This document shows positions 13,401 to 25,400 of a DNA stretch of 64,000 nt, one piece after another. Position 1 is the first letter of the stretch, and each line of letters opens with the position of its first letter. The notes beneath the pieces were generated by a model. It worked only from the letters and a program-made list of their open reading frames with translations, ran no database searches and was not told the DNA's origin. Source of the DNA: Nilaparvata lugens. Taxonomy: Eukaryota; Arthropoda; Insecta; Hemiptera; Delphacidae. The stretch covers positions 27,291,796 through 27,355,795 of the forward strand of contig NC_052516.1 of assembly GCF_014356525.2 (NCBI RefSeq). Direction: 5' to 3'. The position numbers were made by a program, and so were the translations under genes.

Positions 13401-16400
13401 GAATATATTCTGTTTTCCTATTGTTTAGTGTAACTGTTAGAGTAGACTAAAGCTTAAATATATAGGTTAGGTGTTTTGGTTTAGCCTAGGTACTTACTTA
13501 TAAGTTTGGTGTTGAGGTTTTCTGAAGTATATAATTGTTTTCAATTTACGTGAAATAGTTAGATATTGAATGAACTCAACACAGTAAAAAGATGTAGATG
13601 ATGTGACCATTAATCATATTGTATACTTCCTACATTCTAATTAAACGGTGATGATGTTTACAAGAATTTAAAAGGGGTAAGTGAACATGTAAAGTAAAGC
13701 AAATAGTTATGTATTTTATGTGCTTCATTCACTGTAAACATAATTGTATTTGAATTATTGTATTAATAATTTCACTAATGTAGTTATTCTAGATAAATTT
13801 GATTTTTATTAACAATAACATAACCTAAAAATGTAGTACAGAACTTATAGAGGCGAGCTAGACCTTGGGATTTTCAGGAAATCAAAAAAAAAAAAAAAAA
13901 AAATGGTATGTAGCCTGCCTTTTTACTGTAATGTTTACAGTCAGGAACAAAGAAAATGTTCGTTTGCTTCAAACCATTTTCATTTGTCATCGAAATCAGA
14001 CTGTATACATTTTCAAATAAACATTTCTAATGTGAACCAGCAGACTAAAACTTCCAGCATATGCTGTGAAAGTAAACTTATATTGAAAACAAAATAATAA
14101 TTAAAAATTTCATGTAAGAATTCATGTGGCACTTTAACTTTCTCCTCAACAAGGCTTACCATAGCAGCCTACATACATAGTACTATGCACTACTTCGTGA
14201 GACTTTCTGCTTTGGCTGTCCCAAAAAAAATTATTCGATCTGAATAAATACTGGAAATTGATGATTTGAGTATGTAGAACTTGAAAAAAATATTCTCGAA
14301 TCTTAGAAATCTATTATTTCATTGATATACTCGTAAATGTAAGGTGATGTTTTAGTCCCATTTGAATAACATGCTCTCTCTCCATAGCAACGGTTTGTTT
14401 AGAGACTAAGATGGCGTCGTAGCAACGGCTTACGTCACACTTACATCGCCCATTGGATACGGCTTTGTGGAGAGGCAGACTGAGAGGAAGGAATGCCGAC
14501 CCCATTTAAATGGGATAAGGTACAGCCAAAGAAGAAGAATCATACCATAGTACCATTTTAAAAAATTTTTAACATGAAATAAAATAAAAAACAACCAGTT
14601 CCGGATGCTTACTTTGCTTTTAAAAACTTGAGAATAATGGAGTAAGCATCCAAAAGTGGTTGTTTTTTATTCTGTTATTTTATATTAAAAAAGTTTATAA
14701 AGGTACCATGGTATTATTTTTCAACCAATGAAAGCTATATGAATAGAACTAAGGACTTCTGCTCTGCTACTGGAAATATTCTTCAAATTTCCTTCTGTTA
14801 TTTAGTTCTTCGGTCAATATTTGTAGTGGCAGAAGTCCTTAGTTCTTTTTATTGGATATTTGAAATAATTATTATACTGTAACACTGTCTTTAATTCTTA
14901 GTTCTAGTTGAGTTTATTCTCTTGCTAATAATGCATTTCCCAAATCTATTTTATTAGACTATTTGGTGAAAAATTAAGAAATTTGGGAATCAGCCTGTTT
15001 TTTCTCTACTGATATTCTATTTGTTTGCTTCATTAAATAAATAAATTAATGAACGTTCAATGACTTGCTAATAATGCCTTAGGCGGATTTCACACCAAAG
15101 CTGGGCCGAGCCGAGCCGGGCGGAGCAATGCGATGCCGAGCCGAGTCGCACTGAAGCCAATTGCCGATTCGCTTTTTAAAACATTTTCAAGTTAAAATTA
15201 CAAAATACTGCGCAACTCACTATGTGGGAAGATCGAACTAAACTGGAAGAAGGCAGAATCCGCTTGGCCGTCAAGCCGACTGCAGAAATCCGCTCGGCTC
15301 GGCCCGGCGTTGATCTGAATGCTCCAGACTAAATCCTGCATGGTTAGCGCGCAAGGGGATTCCGCTCGGCCCGGCCCAGCTTTGGTGTGAAACCCCACTT
15401 AGACCAGGCTGACTGGCGGCAGACGAGTCGGCAGGGCAGGAAGCACTCCGATTGGCTGATTGTGTTGGCGATCGGGAATCAGCTGATAATCAGCCAATAG
15501 GAGAGCTTCATGCCCAGCTGACTTGTCTGGAAACCTTAGGCTAAACTCACACTACCTCGACTCAAATCGTACGACTCCCAGTCTCTCGACCTTACGACTT
15601 TCTTGCTCATTGTCGCCACTTCAGTTCCATGCAACTCCATTCCTAATCTCACATTACTAGTAGTTCTGTGAACAGTAGACCTCACGCAGTATTCTAATCC
15701 ACAAGTACCTGATTGAAACTGATAGTCCTTTTGGAGATACATCAACAGACTAGCTTCTCCACACATCTGTGTAATCACTTGTCAGCTGATTTATGATGAA
15801 TAATTCTATACTAGTAAGTCTCACTTCGCTCGGTCAATTGAAAATATGAGATCAAATTCGTAACTACTAAGCATGTTAGAAATTTTCTAATAATTATTAT
15901 GAATATATTGTCTTATCTAATTATTATTATTGTCTTATCTAACATGATAAAATATCACTTCCATGAATCCTTTTCCTCACTTTCATCAAGAATGCTTGAT
16001 ACTATGCAACTCAAGTCGAGGCTCGACCAACGTGTCGAGTCGTCGCTCGACTCAGTCTCACAGTCGTGAGGTCGCGGAGACTAGAATCGTCTGAGTGTCA
16101 CCATTTGAAAACACATGCTGCGTCGAGAAGAGACTAGAGTCGCAGTCTCTTCTCGACTTGAGTCGCGTAAATGTAAGTTGAGCCTTACTGTGAATATCAT
16201 TGATTGATGTAAATGTAGATTACTCCAAAAAAGTTGTGTAGATGAAACTGTGGACCTAATTTGTGAAATACTTTACAAGAAAAGAGAACTTGTTTTTAAT
16301 TCTAAGTGCCGGTTGCACAAAGCCGGTTAAATTTTAATCATGATTAATTTCACGAGAACCAATCAGAAAATTCGTCTTTTAGAAAAGTCCTTCTCTGATT

Positions 16401-19400
16401 GGTTCTCGTGAAATTAATCACGGTTAAAATTTAACTGGTTTTGTGCAACCGGGCCTAAGCAATTAAGATTGTGCAGAATGAAATATATACTTTTTCTTGA
16501 TGTACACTATAAAGTCCCTGGATTGAGGGCTGTATTTCGGTGTTCTTTATTTCCGTTCTTACATATATTATTTATACATTATGTAGATATGCACTCAACT
16601 TTTTTCAAATGGATAAAACAAATTCTCTCATTACATCACTATTGAAAAGTGCCTAATAATCTTTCGAAACATTCATTCATTTTTATTTGCCATATAAACA
16701 ATAATTGAATTCAGTAGAACAATATCTAATTGACTTGGACTTTATCCAGAAACAAAGGTCGTTCTCCTTTGCGAATGTGCATGAAATTGATGAACTGGAT
16801 GTTAAACCCCAAAAAAGAAGCATTGTGAACTTTTTTGAAAATTTTGATGTTAAGGTGAGATTTGTTATTTCTTTGTAATCTCTCAATTTTGCTTTTTTAT
16901 ATTTTTGTTGCGGATGATGCTTAAATAGGCTTTTATAGTTAAAGTTTGAGACTGTTTTTGATTGTAATTTTTTATCTTAATACTTTTAGTTAGATGAATT
17001 AGTTTAATTTTTGGTTACCAAAAGTTACTATTCTATACTTTAAATTGAAGGGAATATCCCACTCATGCTATCTTCAATGTATTTTTATGATACTGATTTC
17101 AGTAAGTAAAGTTTTGTAGACTGCTTCTTCCATTATAATTTATTTCTCTTGAAGGTTCATAAACTGATTTTTTTTATCTGCATTTAAGGAGCATTCAAAT
17201 TTATTATTGATGTATCTTTTTTATTGAGAGCTTTCTTTAGTTATTTATTCATTTGTAACCATGTAAATCGATAAATCAAAAAACGAGTGACTCTACTTGA
17301 TTTCTAGTTCTTCCTTTTTCCATTTTCTGCTTTATTATTTTTGTAAAGAATATCTTACACATGAACTTACACAAAAGTCTTAAATTATTGGTAATACCCT
17401 CTAATGAAAAATCTCTGGATCTGGGACTTTTTCTATGCATAATACGAGGGTAGGCTGATAACTAATGCACACATGCTTGTAGAGCACTAACTAAATAAAC
17501 TTGAGAAGCGTGCCTGGTGGCATGTGGAAGTACTATTTCTCCTCTACACAGCTGCGCAGTTTGAAGGCGTTGTGTTCATCCAGTTTGGTTTGGTTAGTGA
17601 AAGTATGGCGTCGTGTTTTGGTGTTATGTCAACGCGAATTAAACAACGCGCTGTTATCGAATTTTTAACTGCTGAGAAAGTGAATCCTAGTGAGATTCAT
17701 CGTCGTTTAAAGGCTGTTTATTGTGACGATACTGTTGATAGGTCTACCGTGAATCGATGGGTTATAAAATTTCGAGATTGCCAACCTGGAAAAGCCTCAA
17801 TTGTTGACGAAACACGCAGTGGACATCCAATCACTGCCACAGACGATAATCATCGTAAACTCGTCGAAGACTTGATTCAAAATGACCGGCGAATCACTCA
17901 ACAGCATATCGCAAACCAAGTTGGAATATCCAGGGAACGTGTCGGCTTCATTATTGAACAATTGGGATACCATAAAATCTGTGCACGATGGGTAACACGC
18001 CGTCTGACAGACAAGAATGAACAGCGTCGATTGGAATGCTGTGAACAACTTTTGAAGCGCTACCATGACGAAGGAGACGACTTTCTTTTGAATATTGTGA
18101 CGGGGGACGAGTCATGGGTTCATCATTACGACCCTGAAGAAAAAAGGCAGAGCGCTGAATATCGTCATCCACATTCTCTTGTTGTGAAAAAGTTCAAAAC
18201 ACAACCATCCGCAGAAAAAAATTCTTTTGACTGTGTTTTGGGATGCTCGCAGAGTTTATGTGACTGATTATCTGGAAAGAGGGGCAACGGTAAATTCTGC
18301 TCAGTATATAAAGACTCTGAAACACCTACGACGTCGAGTTTGTCGTGTTAGAGGCAGCCTGGCGCCAATAATCTTGCAACATGACAACGCTCGGCCACAC
18401 ACTTTGCATGCAACTGAAGAGGCTCTGAGAAACCTGAAGTTTGAACCGATTCCCCACCCTCCGTATTCTCCCGACCTTGCGCCTTGTGATTTTTATTTTT
18501 TTCCTCCACTCAAGAGAGACCTGAAGGGGAATCATTACAGCTCGGACAGTGAAGTGAAGGTAGCTGTTGCGTCGTGGGTTTGAGAAAAGTCGGAAGAATT
18601 TTTCAGTGACAGAATAAAAAAACTTGTAACACGTCGGGAGAAATGTGTAATGCTTAACGGTGACTATGTAGAAAAATAAATACATGATTTTGAAGTGAAA
18701 GGTTTGTACTTTAATTTATTTTTTACCGAATCTTGCTATTTGCTTTTGTTTGCCTTCTACAAGCATATGTGCATTACTTATCAGCCTACCCTCGTATTAT
18801 ATTATTCAAAGTACTTTTCTCTCAATGTCAAAAAAAACTACATTTGTCGAGACCAAAGCCAAATTTGAAACAGTTTGAACGCTCATAAAAAGTTTTAAAG
18901 ACAATAGAACAAGTTATATGAATCTTGAAAATTACTTCATCTTTCCAACCATAGAATTAGATTTTTTCAAAAATATCAAATAGTCGATATACCTCGGAAA
19001 CTTAAGGTCGATTTAAGACATTTTTACTGGTCTTTCTTTGTTGCAAATTTCATGTAGAATCCATGGTCTTCGGCTTTTACACCTTTCGTGGGACACCCTG
19101 TATATTCTATTACATTCTAGCCCTGTAATCTCGTTCTATTTACGATGTTTTATTTGTGTTTTTCAGTCCAACAACCATGAGTTCCTAGGTGATGGTACGC
19201 GTGCCATTCCAGATTTCCCCAACATAGTGATATCTCACGTGGCTCTCCCCGAAGACTGCACTCTCGAGGATGTCGACACCTTTAGAAGTATTTACAGAGA
19301 ACATTGCGAGGTGAGTCTGCCATCTTCCCTCATATGTTATGAACATACCTCTATTCAAATTCAAATTCAATTTATTTCCAGAAAGTACGTTTTACAATAT

Positions 19401-22400
19401 ATTCCCTGAAAATTACTCCCTCTAATATGGAACAAGTCCGTGCTTAGAGGAGGAGTCATTACAACAATAGACACAATACAAGAAAGAAAAAGTTGACTTT
19501 CTACTGCTGTAGTTTACAAGCATAAGCTATTCAAACATATTTACATACAACAATACTAACACATAAAACAATTGTAAGTAATATAATCTCAAATTCTTAG
19601 CCAATAATAATAGAAATAGATTCTATAAACAAAAACTGATTGCTTCCTTTCTTTTGTCATAGTTCTGGAAACATTACCGATGTACTCAATGCACTCATTC
19701 ACACATTTTGAAAACAATAATTTCTACAATATATAATTATTAACATGAATAGAAGAATAATAATCATTTCTCATAACAGATGAGTCTATGGTACTTATTC
19801 AGGATCAATACTAAACTGTATTCAAAAGCAATGCCAATTCTGAGTTAATATCAGTAAAAAAAAGGAATTTTTTAAGCTCTAACTTGAAGCATTTCTGATT
19901 GATTTTTTTGTCTTAATTATGGCGGCAATTTATTGAATAATGTTGGGGCCAGATAATAGAAATGTCGCTGCCCTGTGGTGGTTCCCTTCTTGTCTCCTCT
20001 ACCATTCCTGACACCATCCTTCTAGTTTGATGTGCATGATATAATGCTTGAATTATTTTAAATTGGAGATCAAAAGAGTTTTGGGTGAGCGGCCTGTTGG
20101 TTCACCCGTATTTTGTAATTAATTATTGTCAATAAAGGAATGAAATTTAATTTACAAAAATTTATGGAGTGACCGCAGACAAGTGACGTATTTAAAACAG
20201 AGGTCTGGGTACGAATCTCGACCGGCGAAGTTATTTTTCTCGGGCCACTCCCGTGTTTCAGATGGAAAGGTAAAGTCGTCGCTCCTGACTGTCTTGAAAC
20301 AGCCGTTAAATCATGTCAGAGGCTCTGAAATAAATTAGGTGTGACCTGAAGACCTGAATAGAATAGAGTATTTATTTGCCATTGGTTACAACAATATAGT
20401 GCATTTGCGAATAAATATTCTATGTTATTCAGGTTAGGTGTCATAGCTTTTAGGTCGCATCTGTTCAATTTCAGGACCTCTGACATGACTCAACCTGATC
20501 CAGCCAGGCAATTCGATATATGTATTATCATTACTAAATCATGATAAGGCTATAATTCTTTATTGATTTATACAATAAGTAGATCATCGAAATGATAGGG
20601 AGAGAAAAAATAAGGTATCCTTGTGCTATTCCTCTCCCAAATTTAGATAAGGTTACACATAGTCCGAAATAGGTTAAGTCTTGTAGTTGTTCACTTCACA
20701 AAATTCAGTCCTTGATTATTTCCACAATGTAGATTTATTCTTATTCCATAGTTTCTCAATAATATGAACTGATCCTTCACTACTATCACTGACTCTTTTC
20801 GCTGGTAGTGCCTAGTATATTTGTTCGAGATGTTTTTGTTAAGCTTTCGCATTGTTGAGTAGATTCTTTGGGGCAATACAGATGATCATAAATGAATGCA
20901 TTTGTATTATCCTTTATCACCTAGGCTTGAAACATTTCATCCCCTCATCACCTAGGCTTGAAATATTTATAGAAAGTTGCCTTTGTGGATAAATTAATAA
21001 AAAATGAATTTGATTTATAATCACCCAGTTTCAAATAAATTGTTTAGAGATAGGCTTTTTCCGATGCAATATTCTATATTCATTCTTTCCCTATTTTCAG
21101 GCTTTTCTCGATGCAATATTGAGCTTAGAATTTGCAACCGTGGAATCTCTGTGGAGAGAATTCTGGCGATCTCAAGACAATAATAATGGCGAGGAGTGTG
21201 AAGAAGAAAAATACCTTTCCAAGTAAGTAAAATAAGAACGATAACTCATTGATAAGTGAATTTAAATCTAGTGTGATTCACAACAAGTTTCAGCATTGTT
21301 CAAATAGGAAACATTTTTGTTGAGTTTTGGCATAGAGAAACAATAGCGCGAGTAGATATCCCATGGTATAGGGAGTTTATGTCGCAACTTTTACTGTTAT
21401 CTCAAGCCGATAGTCCAGGTAGTTATCTCCCGTGAAGCTGTGTGACGCTGGTAGTCTCTCATATTGTGCCGTTCTTACACTCTCACCCGGCCAAAACAGT
21501 AAACATCGACAATAATCGGCTTGAGTTAACAGTAAAAGTTGCGACATAAACGCCCTAGACCATGGGATATCTACTTACGCTATGGTTTTGGTAAGCCAGC
21601 CAGGATAGCCGAGACGACTAAGGCTTTGCACCCTTTAGTTTGCACTACCTAGTCGCGGGTTCGAATCCCGCCGGTAGGCATGGACGTTTGATCATCTTAT
21701 CGAATCACACTCGCACTTTCCATCACCCACACACATGAGCGAACAGCTCATGTAGGCATAATAAGATTCCATCAACAAACAGTCTCCATTACAGCAAACC
21801 TCTATTCGAAATTATGAATGAAATTGTTGATAAAATGCTGACTGTTTTAAGTGAATTATGATATAGACGTTTGGATTTCACTTTAGTGTAATAATTCATT
21901 GTTTCACCATTCTGATTAACCCAGATACAAATTTTTAGTATATTTGGACTGTAAATTTTTGTGATCATCATCAGTGTTTTTCACATTATTTTCATCAAAA
22001 TTAGGGAGAGATACAGTTTTGGGTTATCCTGTCCATTCTCTCCCAATTAATTTGATGTTGTAATTGTGGAATAAATAAATTAATAATAAACCATGCCCCA
22101 GCTTGTCGAATTTAATTTAATCACTCTTGTTCAATTCATTCCTTTTTGTGTAAGTTTTCAATTTTATGTTTTTGTGTGTTTCAGAACCAAACTGTACCTT
22201 TTGTGCAAGTGCCTACCTATCCAGCAGTTTGTTCGAAAAGTTGATTACCTTTTTTACCAGAATCTAGTCCAAGTGCTAATACCAGATGTACTTAGGCCAA
22301 TACCAAGTGAGTAAATAACACCTCATCGATTGCTAGATAATTAATCAAAATATAACATCTCGACAAATATTACACAGTTGCGTTGTGCGTGATGTGTTGG

Positions 22401-25400
22401 TATTTTTCCATAATAAATACATATGTGGAAATTGTCAACCACTTTTTATTGTTATTCAGTAGCAGGTACTGTGTTATACAGTAGCATATACAGTTATTTT
22501 ACACTTTTTATCATTTATATTTATTACATTAGCAAGTTCCGTGGCTTAACCAGCGTCATATTAAGCTGTTTTTCTAGATGTGGCTGGTTAAGCCCCGAAA
22601 CCTGGTATTTTTTAAACAAATATATGTAACAATAAAAGGTGGTTGACAATTTCTATTTGTGTTTTTATAATAAATTAATGTATTAAGTCTGCTCTATTCA
22701 ATCATTTATGTATGGGTACTACCATGCATTTTTGCGGAGGCTGTACCTTTGATTTTTTCTAACATTGTCTATATTTTAGAAATATTGACAACTGTACTAG
22801 GTTATGTATATTCAGAAATTGAGTTCAATTTGAAGTTGGAAGTCAATATCCAGATGAATACTAACTTTATGACAAAACTTTGAATACCAATACTCAATCA
22901 AGTGATAGGCACACATGGGTTAAATACAAATGTTGATTACTCACCTAACAGCCAATTATATATATATTTTTTTCTCACAGCAGAGCATTCATTGCTAATT
23001 AGGGCTTGAGACATTAAACGTCTAAAGTTATTTCCTATTTATTGACCGAGCGAAGTGAGGTGAAGTGAGGCGATGGTTTGGCATTTCTCTTAATATTTAA
23101 ATGTTTGAATGTTTATATGTTGCGCATTTACGACGAAACGCGGTAATAGATCTTCATGAAATTTGACAGGTATGTTCCATTTTAAATTGCGCGTCGACCT
23201 ATATACAAGGTTTTTGGAAATTTTGCATTTCAATGATAATATAAAAGGAAAAAGATCCTCCTTCATACACCAATATTAGAGTAAAAATCAGACTATAGAA
23301 TTATTCATCATAAATCAGCTGTCTAGTGGACTATAATTCTACCCGTTCAAAAACATGGAACATCTTGAAAATTTATCTTTCCATCAACGTTGTAGACAGT
23401 TGCAGCCAGATCTGATAACAGAGCTCACACTCACATTCTGGGACGACACGTCACGGTACGATAGGACAGAAATCTCTATGTTTAATTTAGGTTTTTCTAG
23501 ACATTTTAAATTGATAAATTATTCATTAATTTTTGAGAAAACATAACAACAGGTCAATGTAACTTACTGAGCGCGAGGTTTGTTTGTTTGTTTTTAATAT
23601 CTTCCCAGAGACTCGTAACAGAGTATGAGAATTGTAAAAAAAAATGCTTGAAAACATTACTTTCAATAAGAAAAAAATACAAATGACACATACTCATATG
23701 CATACATCCACATACACACATACAAACATATCAACACACAAAGGGCCTCTCCCTAAACATATATTCCTGTGTAGTATAAAATACACCTTCCATCAATAAC
23801 TCATTTAACTTCTTTCCGAATAAATAGAGATCTTCAACGTTTTTCATATCATCATGAAGCTTTCTAAAAAATTTAAGACCCATATACGTTGGCTTCTTTT
23901 CAAAAAGAGCTGTCCTATGGTACATGGAAGCAAAGTCTCCTCTATTTCTGGTTTGATACCTGTGGGAATCACTATTTCTAGCCGAAGCCTTATTTCTCCT
24001 GAAGTACATAATCACCTCATAAATGTAAAGAGAGGGAACGGTGATAATTCCTAGCTCCTTGAAATGATTCCTGCAAGATTCGAGAAGCGTAATTCCTTTT
24101 ATTGACCGTATAGCTTTTTTCTGCAGCCTGAAAACTCTCTCCAAATTCTGACAGGACCCACCCCAAACAACAATGGCATAGCGAATATGTGACATAATTA
24201 GGGAATGGAAGACTGCCATTGTCAGTTTAGAATCATTTAACCTTCTAATCTGTCTGAGTGCAAAAACACCTGAGGAGATTCTATTACAAAGCTGATCAAT
24301 ATAGTAATCCCATGATAAATACTGGTCTAAAGCTACCCCTAGGAACTTAACAAAAAGAGGCTTGTCAACATTTGTATTATTTACCTGGACATTAATATTA
24401 TGTGTTGGCCTAGAGTTATTCTTATGTCTAAACTGTAAGTATTGTGATTTCGATTCATTTATTCCAAGCTTAAGTTGTTGAAGGTATTGGGCTATGGCAT
24501 TTATGTTTAAAAAAGTGTCAATTTCTAAAACATTCACATCTTGTGATCCACAAATGTAGGAAGTGTCGTCAGCATATAATAGAACTCTACCCTGTGATAT
24601 AACCTGTGGTATGTCATTCACATACAAAAGAAACAACAATGGTCCAAGGATACTTCCTTGTGGGACACCTGCATTTACTGATAGACTATTCGATAAATGT
24701 TTTATCAACTGCCCATCTTCCACCCTTGAAATCTCAACAACTTGAGACCTATTCAGGAGATAGGACCTGAACCACTCTAGCTCAATACCTCTCACACCCA
24801 CTTTCTCCAACTTCTTCATCAAGATTTCATGGTCCACACAGTCAAAAGCTTTGCTTAAATCCAGGAAAACTCCAACAGTCTTTTTCCCCATGTCCATCAT
24901 GTCAATTATGTCCTCAAACATAGATGCAATTGCCGTCTTCGTGGATTTATCCTTCTGAAAACCATGCTGCTCCTGCGCCAATATTCCATTCTGCATAAGA
25001 TGCTCAACAAGACGAATTAACATGCATTTTTCAAACACCTTGCCAACAGAATTTCCTAAAGTGATCGGTCTAAAATTGTTTGCCACATTTTTGTCACCAC
25101 CCTTGTGGATAGGTACTATTTTTGCCTCCTTCAATTTATTGGGGAACACACCATTCTTTAGTGACTCATTAACTAGATAAGTGAGTGGAGTTAATAAGTT
25201 CTCCTTACAATACTTGATAACCATTGTCGACATTCCATCCAGACCGGTAGACATTTTCCCTTCAAACCAATCACAATCCTATCCACCTCTTCTTCTGAAA
25301 AAGGAGCAGCTATAAACCTGTTTATTGGGTTTGTTTGGTCACCTGGATGAGAGGCAGAGGAATTTACACTGTTTAATGGTACAGAGTTATTAATCTTTGT

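Noticed and set aside
16683..16886. Minus-strand open frame opposite the candidate cassette exon
   Set aside because: No domain or splice support; the plus strand has phase-matched splice sites.
21598..21685. tRNA-Leu/Ser-like gene
   Set aside because: A and B boxes are perfect but the ends do not form a 7-bp acceptor stem and the sequence runs on into a SINE-like body.
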